9,124 nt of DNA, taken from the NCBI GenBank assembly GCA_001643475.1, contig LXTK01000010.1, positions 2,094-11,217 on the forward strand, written 5' to 3'. The notes under the pieces are model-generated. The model worked only from the letters and a program-made list of their open reading frames with translations. It was not told the origin of the DNA and ran no database searches. Of this stretch, positions 1 through 5,644 are shown piece by piece (the first letter of the stretch is position 1; each line of letters starts with the position of its first letter). This stretch comes from Proteobacteria bacterium SPGG2 (lineage in GTDB: Bacteria; Pseudomonadota; Gammaproteobacteria; Acidiferrobacterales; SPGG2). Both the position numbers and the translations under genes were made by a program.

Positions 1-171
1 GAGCAACGCATGGAGCACGACTACACGGATGTAGGACGACTGCAGGGATGCAGGAGGTAGAGCAACGCAGGGAGCGGTTGCCGAGTTAGAGTCGCGCCGG
101 GCGACCTGCAAGGACGCAGGAAGTTAGGGCAACGCAGGAGCAGTTGCCGGAGCAACGATCGAGTTGTCGAG
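1..171. repeat. Degenerate tandem array of hairpin-forming repeats
   Basis: About two and a half copies of a 59-67 base unit are seen. Each unit starts with gcaacgca (3-10, 62-69, 129-136). In the second and third copies this motif opens a small hairpin, gcaac/gttgc (62-66 with 77-81; 129-133 with 143-147). The units also carry a second hairpin of the form ctgc/gcag (40-43 with 50-53; 105-109 with 116-120) and end in gtag or gttag (57-60, 124-127). A weaker, partial fourth hairpin lies at 152-167. The copies are clearly related but have diverged. Stops interrupt the frames, so I do not read it as coding. It resembles the dispersed hairpin repeats found between genes in many proteobacteria (inference). 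The array continues off the left edge of the window and ends where recognisable MFS sequence begins. Confidence 0.7.
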
Positions 172-1188
172 ATGCGGAGAAGCGGCCGACTGCTGATGGC
201 TACGTCGGCCTCCATTGCCGCCCTTCTATTTTTGTTGGCTTTGCTTGACTACACGGGGCGCGTTACCCTGGGGCACGTTCTCGTTATTGCCGCGCTTATA
301 GGACTTCTGACAGGTATCGACTGGCCGGCTCGCCAAGCGATCTTTCCGGCGCTGATACAGCGCAGCCAAATGATGAGCGCAGTCACGCTCAACTCGATCC
401 TGTGGCAGGGTACCCGCATGGCCATGCCTGCCGTCGGAGGTGTCATCATCACGATTGGTGGCACGGCCACCGTGTTTCTGATCGCCACAGCGGGCTTCAT
501 CGGCATGTGCTTCGTTCTTGCCGGCCTGAACATCGGCCACACCACCGGACCGCACGGGACATCTGGTGCACAACTCATCGAGGGCATTCGTTTCGTTTTG
601 CGCACGCGTCTTTTCGCCGTGCTCATACTCTTGACCTGGTTGCTGTCTTTCTTCGGCGTCTCCTACTTACAGCTCATGCCGGTTTACGCAGATCTTCTCG
701 GGGTCGCCGAACAGGGCTACGGTGCACTAATCTCTGCTTCCGGTGTAGGCTCGGTCACGGGCACGCTCCTCGTCGGTATTTTCTTTGGCGCGCGCCGTTT
801 TGCTCGCGTGATGCTCGCGTTCGTAACACTCGCTGCGATCGGGCTTTGCCTGTTTGGGGTCATTGTAAGTTTCGCCTCGGCTCTGCCGGCTGTCTTCCAT
901 GTGGCGCTTGTCTGTATCTTTTTCATTCATCTTTTCGTGTCGGCCTACCTTGTCGCATCAATGACGGTATTGCAGCTTAACGTGCCCGATACGCTTCGCG
1001 GACGGGTGATGGGAATTCACGGGATTAACTTCAGCCTTATTCAACTAGGCGCCATCTTGGGTGGCAGCATTGCTGCCGCGTTCGGTGCACCTGCCGCTAT
1101 GTTCACAGGCGCTGCGATCATTTCTCTTGTAGTGTTAGCGATCGCCTTGACCCCCTCGATGGTTCGATCGCTTGACGGACGCACCTAA
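172..1188 (+). CDS. N-terminally truncated MFS exporter (MFS_3 type), possible pseudogene
   Basis: This is an inner-membrane secondary transporter of the major facilitator superfamily, in the MFS_3/EntS-like branch of drug or siderophore exporters. Family marks are DWPARQAIFPALI at residues 50-62, followed by TLNSILWQGTRM, and PDTLRGRVMG at 272-281, the usual RGRV motif late in the protein. About ten hydrophobic segments are visible (roughly residues 8-28, 33-50, 85-103, 103-120, 147-170, 182-205, 212-234, 238-264, 285-304, 306-327). Family members have 12 segments and about 400-420 residues; here 338 remain and the first two segments are absent. The frame is open back to 61 (TAG at 58-60), but that stretch encodes the hairpin repeats. 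Residues just before the ATG read DRVVEM, which may be the remains of the conserved DR loop between segments 2 and 3. No Shine-Dalgarno sequence precedes the ATG at 172 or the next one at 196. The substrate is unknown. It is probably not functional, although the frame is otherwise intact. Confidence 0.82.
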   Translation: MRRSGRLLMATSASIAALLFLLALLDYTGRVTLGHVLVIAALIGLLTGIDWPARQAIFPALIQRSQMMSAVTLNSILWQGTRMAMPAVGGVIITIGGTATVFLIATAGFIGMCFVLAGLNIGHTTGPHGTSGAQLIEGIRFVLRTRLFAVLILLTWLLSFFGVSYLQLMPVYADLLGVAEQGYGALISASGVGSVTGTLLVGIFFGARRFARVMLAFVTLAAIGLCLFGVIVSFASALPAVFHVALVCIFFIHLFVSAYLVASMTVLQLNVPDTLRGRVMGIHGINFSLIQLGAILGGSIAAAFGAPAAMFTGAAIISLVVLAIALTPSMVRSLDGRT

Positions 1189-1237
1189 TCACCAGCCCAA
1201 GTCGAGCTTTACGCGCGCGTTTATACTTATATATACC

Positions 1238-1243
1238 TATAAT
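1238..1243 (+). promoter_or_regulatory. Candidate -10 box upstream of the dehydrogenase gene
   Basis: A perfect TATAAT lies in an AT-rich patch in the gap before the dehydrogenase. I find no good TTGACA-like -35 box 16-18 bases upstream (that place reads gcgcgt). If used, it would give a leader of about 210 bases containing both hairpin elements. This is a weak call based on one box. Confidence 0.28.
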
Positions 1244-1333
1244 AAAGCCTCGGAGAGGTGGCTCAGCGAGGTCGGCTTGACGGAGGCACGGCTAGAGAAA
1301 GATTCCACTGCGTTGAGTGATTGAACGCGATGA

Positions 1334-1370
1334 CCCCTCCCTGTCCCTCCCCAACAAGTAGGGAGGGAAC
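1334..1370 (+). repeat. REP-like hairpin element, copy 1
   Basis: An imperfect pair of C-rich blocks (ccctccctg, tccctcccc) is followed by a perfect 8-base stem: tccctccc (1344-1351) pairs with gggaggga (1361-1368) around a 9-base loop. The same plan occurs, reversed, at 1421-1454. Intergenic C/G-rich elements of this layout are common in proteobacterial genomes as REP/BIME-type repeats. That assignment is by resemblance only. Confidence 0.6.
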
Positions 1371-1420
1371 GGAGATCAAGGAAGAGTGCAATAAACCGGC
1401 GAGGGGTTTTGTCCTGCTAT

Positions 1421-1454
1421 TTCCCCTCCGCTCGTAGGAGGGGGTAGGGGGAGG
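1421..1454 (-). repeat. REP-like hairpin element, copy 2 (inverted)
   Basis: The 7-base stem cccctcc (1423-1429) pairs with ggagggg (1437-1443) around a 7-base loop, followed by a further G-rich block, taggggga. Read on the opposite strand it matches copy 1: two C-rich blocks, a loop, then a G-rich block ending in ggaa. The two copies therefore form an inverted pair separated by about 50 bases, the arrangement typical of BIMEs. The element ends two bases before the ATG at 1457. Confidence 0.6.
1436..1454 (+). promoter_or_regulatory. Ribosome-binding region lying inside a hairpin element
   Basis: The only Shine-Dalgarno-like sequences before the ATG at 1457 are aggaggg (1436-1442, 14 bases before the start codon) and gggggagg (1447-1454, two bases before it). 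The first is the 3' arm of the copy 2 stem, so it would be paired in a folded leader. Neither has ideal spacing. Translation may therefore depend on leader folding, but this is inference from the sequence alone. Confidence 0.4.
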
Positions 1455-1456
1455 TT

Positions 1457-3871
1457 ATGCAGACACATGCAAAGGTAGTAATCATTGGCGGTGGTGTCGT
1501 CGGCTGTTCAATCCTGTTTCATCTGGCGAAACACGGTTGGAAAGACGTCGTGCTTCTCGAGCGCTCTGAATTGGCATCGGGTTCGTCGTGGCATGCGGCC
1601 GGACAAATCCATACGATAAGCTCTGATCCGAATATCTCGCGTCTGCAAGGCTACACCATCAACCTATATAAGGAATTGGAGGAACTCTCGGGACAATCCG
1701 TGGGCCATCATCCCACGGGCGGATTTTATTTGGCTTCCTCCCCCGAGCGATTGGATTACTTGAAACAAGAACGTTCGAAAGCGCGCTATATGGGATTGGA
1801 CCAAGAGTTCATCTCGCTTCAGGAAGTTGCCGAGATGCATCCGCTTATCGATCCCTCAAAATATCTCGGCGCCCTCTGGGATCCCATCGACGGTTACATC
1901 GATCCCTCGAGCGTGACTCACGCCTACGCCAAGTCGGCACGCCACTATGGTGCACAGTACCATCGCAACACGCCGGTGATAGAAACTAACCAGCGAGCCG
2001 ACGGCAGTTGGGATCTGGTGACACCCAACGGGACAATTAACGCAGAATTGATCGTTAATGCTGCGGGCCTGTGGGCGCGCGAGGTCGGTCATCTTGCCGG
2101 GATCGATTTACCCGTGCAACCCATGGAACATCATTACCTTATTACAGAGACGATTCCGGAAATCGAGGCCCACAGCAAAGAATTGCCATGCGGGATCGAC
2201 TACGAGAGCAATCTCTACTTTCGGCAAGAGCAGAAGGGATTGCTTCTCGGCACTTACGAGCCATCGGCGACACCCTGGAAGGTAGAAGGTACGCCGCTCG
2301 ATTTTGGTCATGAGTTGCTGCCCTCGGATCTCGATCGCATTGCCGACCGCTTGGAACTTGCCTCCGAGCGCATCCCCGCTTTAGGTCGTGTCGGTATCAA
2401 GAACGTTGTCAATGGTCCTTTCACGTTTGGTCCAGATGGTAATCCTATGATTGGACCTGTCCCCGGCATGAAGAACTATTGGGCGGCAGTCGGTGTTATG
2501 GCGGGATTCTGCCAGGCCGGCGGTGTCGGTTTGTGCTTAGCGGAATGGATGATAGAGGGTGAGCCGTCGATCGATGTGTGGGCCATGGACATCGCCCGCT
2601 TCGGTGAATTCGCCACGCATGAGTATGGCACCATCAAATCGGCGGAAAACTACACACGTCGTTTTATCCTGACCTATCCCAACGAAGAATTGCCGGCCGG
2701 TCGTCGTCAGAAGACAACCGCGCTCTATGATCGACTTGTTGCCCGTGGCGCCGTCATGGGTACCGGTTTCGGCCTGGAGCATGTGCTTTGGTTTGCCGAC
2801 AAACCGGAAAATGCGCACGAAACGCCAACGTTCCGCCGCTCCAATGCGTTTGAGTACGTCGCGGATGAAGTGCGGGCCGTGCGCACGGGAGTCGGCGCAG
2901 TCGAAATCGCCAACTTCGCCAATCACGAGTTCAAGGGGCCAGGCGCGGAGGCCTTTCTCGACCGCATGCTGGCAGGACGATTACCTAAGGTTGGTCGTCT
3001 GAATTTGACGCCTATGTTGACGCCAAAGGGCAAGCTCTACGGGGATTTGACGGTAGCGCGTCTCGATGAAGACACGTTTTATGTCTTTGGATCGGGGGCG
3101 GCACAAGAAATGCACCGACGTTGGTTCGACATGCATATGCCCGATAGCGGCGTTAACTACCGCAACCGCTCCGATGAACTCCACGGCATAGCGATCTCTG
3201 GCCCGCGCTCGCGCGAGTTACTATCGCGTATCACTCGTGACGACGTGTCGACGCAGGGGTTGAGGTTTCGCGACATCCGCCGCACTGCCGTCGGTGGTGT
3301 GCCGGTTATCTTGGCGCGCATTTCTTTTTCGGGAGAGCTTGGTTTTGAGATTTACTGCGCACCTCAGTATCAGGTAAAGCTATGCGAACAAATCGAGGAT
3401 GCAGGTAGGGATCTTAGGCTGAAACTGTACGGCGCACGCACGTTGTTGTCGTTGCGCTTGGAGAAGGGCTGGGGTGTTTGGACCCTAGACTTCCGCCCCG
3501 ACTTCACGGCAGTTGAGTCGGGCCTCGATGCCTTTGTTGCTTTTGACAAAGAAGCAGACTTTATCGGCAAGCAAGCCGTGCTTACCCAGCGGGACAAGGG
3601 GCCGGAAAAGAAACTTGTCACCATGGTAATGGAAACAGACGATATCGATGTGACACACGATGAAGCGATCTTTCACAATGGTGAGTGTGTCGGTTATGTG
3701 ACCTCTGGCGGCTTTGCGCATCATGTACAAAAGAGTGTCGCGCTGGGTTATGTACCCACAGCGTTGGCCAAAGATGGGGCGTTTGAGATCGAACTGCTTG
3801 GGGAAATGAAGCCGACAAAGATCGTTGCCGAACCGCTTTATGACTCCACCGGTGAACGTATGCGTTCTTAG
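1457..3871 (+). CDS. Dimethylglycine/sarcosine dehydrogenase-like FAD and folate (GcvT) oxidoreductase
   Basis: The predicted cytoplasmic enzyme removes a methyl group oxidatively from an N-methylated glycine (dimethylglycine, sarcosine or a close relative) and passes the one-carbon unit to tetrahydrofolate. Domains in order: FAD-binding DAO fold, residues 5-372, with the dinucleotide motif GGGVVG at 11-16 and the acidic E35 ending the second strand; a linker domain of the FAO_M type, about 376-430; GCV_T folate-binding domain, about 432-690; C-terminal GCV_T barrel, about 705-795. SSWHAAG (43-49) places H46 at the histidine that binds FAD covalently in dimethylglycine and sarcosine dehydrogenases. 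D530 in GDLTV aligns with the catalytic aspartate of T-protein and of dimethylglycine oxidase. Full-length family members are about 800-860 residues, so this one is complete; there is no signal peptide. It follows the mitochondrial dimethylglycine dehydrogenase pattern along its whole length. No folate or betaine genes are adjacent, so the substrate stays open. It stops 31 bases from the convergent bactofilin gene. Confidence 0.88.
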   Translation: MQTHAKVVIIGGGVVGCSILFHLAKHGWKDVVLLERSELASGSSWHAAGQIHTISSDPNISRLQGYTINLYKELEELSGQSVGHHPTGGFYLASSPERLDYLKQERSKARYMGLDQEFISLQEVAEMHPLIDPSKYLGALWDPIDGYIDPSSVTHAYAKSARHYGAQYHRNTPVIETNQRADGSWDLVTPNGTINAELIVNAAGLWAREVGHLAGIDLPVQPMEHHYLITETIPEIEAHSKELPCGIDYESNLYFRQEQKGLLLGTYEPSATPWKVEGTPLDFGHELLPSDLDRIADRLELASERIPALGRVGIKNVVNGPFTFGPDGNPMIGPVPGMKNYWAAVGVMAGFCQAGGVGLCLAEWMIEGEPSIDVWAMDIARFGEFATHEYGTIKSAENYTRRFILTYPNEELPAGRRQKTTALYDRLVARGAVMGTGFGLEHVLWFADKPENAHETPTFRRSNAFEYVADEVRAVRTGVGAVEIANFANHEFKGPGAEAFLDRMLAGRLPKVGRLNLTPMLTPKGKLYGDLTVARLDEDTFYVFGSGAAQEMHRRWFDMHMPDSGVNYRNRSDELHGIAISGPRSRELLSRITRDDVSTQGLRFRDIRRTAVGGVPVILARISFSGELGFEIYCAPQYQVKLCEQIEDAGRDLRLKLYGARTLLSLRLEKGWGVWTLDFRPDFTAVESGLDAFVAFDKEADFIGKQAVLTQRDKGPEKKLVTMVMETDDIDVTHDEAIFHNGECVGYVTSGGFAHHVQKSVALGYVPTALAKDGAFEIELLGEMKPTKIVAEPLYDSTGERMRS

Positions 3872-3902
3872 GCTGGATTGATCTTGAAACCCTTGCCTTA
3901 TT

Positions 3903-4307
3903 TCAGAGTGTTTTTAGTTTAGTAACGGCGCCTTGGTCAGCCTGTGTGTCGCCTTCGTGTACCAGGATTGCGGTTACGCTTGCTCCCTGGGCGATATCGA
4001 TCTGTTTGTAATGTAGCTCGCCGCTGACGTTGGCCGTGGACAAAAGCTCGATACACTGGGAGCAATACACGTTGCCTCTAAGTTTGCCCGCAACCGTCAG
4101 GCGTGCAACTTTTACGTTGCCAACCACCTCGGCATGTTCGCCCAGGACCAGGGTGCTATTGTCTTCGCTGCCCGCCGTGATGTTACCCTTTACCTCTCCG
4201 TCGACTCTCAGTCCGCCATGAAAAGTGGTGTTTCCTTTCACTGTGGTTTGCGCACCATAAAGGGTGTCGATGGCACTGCAGAGTTTCTGATTCGACTTCT
4301 TACGCAT
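3903..4307 (-). CDS. Bactofilin family cytoskeletal protein
   Basis: A small self-polymerising beta-helix protein (bactofilin, DUF583). Such proteins form nucleotide-independent filaments, often on the inner membrane, and serve as scaffolds for cell-wall enzymes and cell shape. The 134 residues follow the family plan: a short basic, disordered N-terminus, then IDTLYGAQTTVKG (13-25) and repeated short strands with glycine turns (GGLRVDGEVKGNI, AEVVGNVKVARLTVAGKL, ANVSGELHYKQIDIAQGASV) ending in ILVHEGD at 114-120, with a short charged tail. Length is typical. The ATG at 4307 is preceded by aaggggg (4316-4322) at eight bases, a good ribosome-binding site. The closest strand gene upstream is the small secreted protein at 4425-4817, 117 bases away. 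Odd points are C10 and a CSQC pair (C82, C85) in a strand where relatives usually have ASER-like residues. No M23 peptidase neighbour, often found beside bactofilins, is present here. Confidence 0.9.
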   Translation of the reverse strand: MRKKSNQKLCSAIDTLYGAQTTVKGNTTFHGGLRVDGEVKGNITAGSEDNSTLVLGEHAEVVGNVKVARLTVAGKLRGNVYCSQCIELLSTANVSGELHYKQIDIAQGASVTAILVHEGDTQADQGAVTKLKTL

Positions 4308-4315
4308 AAACGTGA

Positions 4316-4322
4316 CCCCCTT
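4316..4322 (-). promoter_or_regulatory. Ribosome-binding site of the bactofilin gene
   Basis: On the - strand this reads aaggggg, eight bases before the ATG. It supports the start at 4307 over internal codons. Confidence 0.6.
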
Positions 4323-4336
4323 TTGAACCTATTAGC

Positions 4337-4363
4337 CTTCTTCGGCGAAAGCCCCGCAAGAAG
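4337..4363 (-). other. Stem-loop in the leader between the secreted protein and bactofilin genes
   Basis: cttctt (4337-4342) pairs with aagaag (4358-4363). Inside it ggc and gcc enclose a four-base loop (4344-4353), with an asymmetric internal loop. A palindrome gaagtacttc (4360-4369) follows directly. There is no T-run on either strand, so it is not a standard terminator. It could stabilise or regulate the bactofilin leader; no family is recognised. Confidence 0.3.
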
Positions 4364-4404
4364 TACTTCGCTTGATTAGCGTACTCGCATGCCTAAAGCG
4401 TATC

Positions 4405-4426
4405 AAGGGTAGGCTTATGCCCCCTT
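4405..4426 (-). terminator. Stem-loop at the end of the secreted-protein gene, weak terminator candidate
   Basis: aaggg (4405-4409) pairs with ccctt (4422-4426), and ggc (4412-4414) with gcc (4419-4421), around a TTAT/ATAA loop with a two-base bulge. It overlaps the TAA stop codon (4425-4427) of the - strand gene. The sequence after it on that strand (gatacgc) lacks a T-run, so at most it is a weak or non-canonical terminator. Confidence 0.3.
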
Positions 4427-4817
4427 AGGATCTTGTTGATGATGGCTCAAGCGGGTGCTTTGCTACCAGTTGGCGGGTCAGTAGCTGGCCCTGCGATTGC
4501 ATGTCACCCAACATGTGAGCCGTCATGCCCATCTCGCCGTCGGCCCGGGTGATTGCGGCCTTGTCCAATTGGTGGATCAGTAGCGCACGAACTTGACTAT
4601 CGCTAAGCCGCGCCAATAATGCCATACGCTCCTCGGGGGTCAGCGTGCCCGCAAGTGCCGCCAGTCCGGTATCACTTAGCCCTTGCTCTGTGGTCTTGTC
4701 TGTGCTTGGAGATTCTGTTACTTGTGCTGCAACTGAGTATGGACAATAGCCGCTGGCCAGCCAAATGGCGAACACGGCGCTCAGAACCTTAAGTGAGTGA
4801 GTGTGCAAGTAGCTCAT
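4425..4817 (-). CDS. Small secreted protein resembling the N-terminal part of a MscS-type channel (probable fragment)
   Basis: The 130-residue protein starts with a signal peptide: a short N-terminus with histidines and a lysine, then a hydrophobic core (residues 10-26) and a likely cleavage near AA-Q (about 31). A low-complexity Ser/Thr linker follows. Residues 52-85 form a helical segment, LAALAGTLTPEERMALL then LSDSQVRALLIHQLDKAA. Helices with this LSD-x-x-V-R-A-L-L pattern are found just after the signal peptide of large mechanosensitive ion-channel proteins of the MscS family. Here nothing follows: no membrane segments and no MscS core, and the - strand sequence between 4424 and 4308 encodes none in any frame I read. 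I therefore suspect an orphaned 5' end of a channel gene, but a genuine small periplasmic protein is possible. The start is supported by gaagggg at 4823-4829, five bases before the ATG. Confidence 0.5.
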   Translation of the reverse strand: MSYLHTHSLKVLSAVFAIWLASGYCPYSVAAQVTESPSTDKTTEQGLSDTGLAALAGTLTPEERMALLARLSDSQVRALLIHQLDKAAITRADGEMGMTAHMLGDMQSQGQLLTRQLVAKHPLEPSSTRS

Positions 4818-4939
4818 ACCAGCCCCTTCTGTGAACTGTCCACATAGAATGCAATTGTTGCCACGGGAACGATATCATAGGTATTACATACGCTAGAAGG
4901 AGCAAGCATCGCAGGCAGGTCTATCGAGCGATATAGGGC
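4818..4939. other. Divergent intergenic region with promoter candidate for the ABC operon
   Basis: This 122-base gap separates the - strand secreted-protein gene from the + strand ABC operon, so it should hold promoters for both. On the + strand TTGCCA (4858-4863) and TATTAC (4882-4887) are 18 bases apart and form a modest sigma-70-like pair. On the - strand I see only weak single boxes. No operator palindrome is evident. Confidence 0.35.
4858..4887 (+). promoter_or_regulatory. Candidate sigma-70 promoter of the ABC transporter operon
   Basis: TTGCCA matches five of six bases of the -35 consensus and TATTAC four of six of the -10, with an 18-base spacer. It would start transcription about 45 bases before the ATG at 4940. 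It is the best pair in the gap but not strong. Confidence 0.35.
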
Positions 4940-5644
4940 ATGGATACATCGTTGGTACAGCTGCAACGCCTGACGAAAATCTACCAGGAAGGTGAACAGC
5001 AGCGCGTCGTGTTCCGAGATATGGATGCCGAAATAGGGCGCAACGAATTCCTTGTGCTCCTCGGTCGCAGTGGATCGGGGAAATCTACGCTACTCAATAT
5101 AATAAGTGGTATCGATCTACCCACCTCAGGCGAAGTGCATATCGACGGGGCATCTTTGGGTAGTCTGTCTGAAACGGCGCGTACCGTATTTCGGCGCGAG
5201 CACATTGGCTTCGTATTTCAGTTTTTTAACCTTATTCCCACCCTCACGGTTGAAGAGAACCTGTTATTGCCGTTGGAGCTCAATGGCAGGCTAGACGCTG
5301 GCGCGCGTATATTTGCTCAGGAACTATTAGAAGAAGTGGGCCTAGCAGATCGGGTTGCCAGTTTTCCGGATCGACTGTCGGGGGGTGAGCAGCAGCGGAT
5401 CGCCATCGCGCGTGCATTGGTACATAAGCCGTTGCTAGTACTTGCCGACGAACCTACCGGCAACTTGGATGCGGAGACTGGGCAACAGGTCTTGGAGTTA
5501 CTTGCACGTATGCATAGGGCAACCGGTACTACGTTAATAATGGCGACGCACAGTCGAGAAGCGGTAAATCTAGCCGACCGCATACTTACGTTTGACGGCG
5601 GCCGCCTTTACCCATCTTCTAAGCCACATACGAACCCGCGATGA
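4940..5644 (+). CDS. ABC transporter ATP-binding protein (LolD/YbbA/FtsE class)
   Basis: This is the ATPase subunit of a type VII (MacB-like) ABC system, which powers the permease encoded next. At 234 residues it is a single nucleotide-binding domain of normal size. Motifs seen: Walker A GRSGSGKST at 42-50, Q-loop Q94 in FVFQFFNLIPTLTVEEN (typical of the LolD/MacB/FtsE class), signature LSGGEQQR at 146-153, Walker B VLADE at 167-171, D-loop NLD at 175-177 and switch histidine H204. All catalytic residues are present, so it should be active. An in-frame TAG at 4934-4936 limits the start to 4940. The Shine-Dalgarno match is poor: aggg (4935-4938) almost touches the ATG, and a better aaggag (4897-4902) lies too far upstream. 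Its stop overlaps the permease start (ATGA, 5641-5644), indicating translational coupling. The E. coli YbbA-YbbP pair is the nearest known arrangement. Confidence 0.92.
   Translation: MDTSLVQLQRLTKIYQEGEQQRVVFRDMDAEIGRNEFLVLLGRSGSGKSTLLNIISGIDLPTSGEVHIDGASLGSLSETARTVFRREHIGFVFQFFNLIPTLTVEENLLLPLELNGRLDAGARIFAQELLEEVGLADRVASFPDRLSGGEQQRIAIARALVHKPLLVLADEPTGNLDAETGQQVLELLARMHRATGTTLIMATHSREAVNLADRILTFDGGRLYPSSKPHTNPR
5641..5644 (+). promoter_or_regulatory. ATGA stop-start overlap
   Basis: The TGA of the ATPase gene and the ATG of the permease gene share bases. This normally gives coupled translation and matched subunit amounts, and it fixes the permease start. Confidence 0.85.

Larger units (their letters stand above)
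1189..1456. other. Intergenic region between the MFS gene and the dehydrogenase
   Basis: This gap contains no open frame worth calling. The first third is AT-rich (1220-1247) with a perfect TATAAT. The middle is unremarkable apart from a short stretch at 1252-1262 that recalls the start of a tRNA-Ser but cannot be folded as one. The last 120 bases hold two C/G-rich hairpin elements in opposite orientation, described separately. I see no clear intrinsic terminator for the MFS gene. Confidence 0.7.

Noticed and set aside
1..171. Repeat array considered as a CRISPR
   Set aside because: Units of 59-67 bases vary in sequence and length, there are no constant repeats with unique 30-40 base spacers, and no cas genes are present.
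226..626. Two overlapping - strand frames inside the MFS gene
   Set aside because: They are shadows of the conserved MFS_3 reading frame and show no domain.
1252..1340. Similarity to the 5' end of a tRNA-Ser (ggagaggtggc)
   Set aside because: No anticodon arm, no TTC-type T-loop and no matching 3' acceptor strand (cctctcc) could be found within tRNA length.
3872..3902. Search for a bidirectional terminator between the convergent dehydrogenase and bactofilin genes
   Set aside because: Only a weak tgaaa/tttca pairing with a long loop is present, with no GC stem; a T-run after it belongs to the bactofilin coding end.
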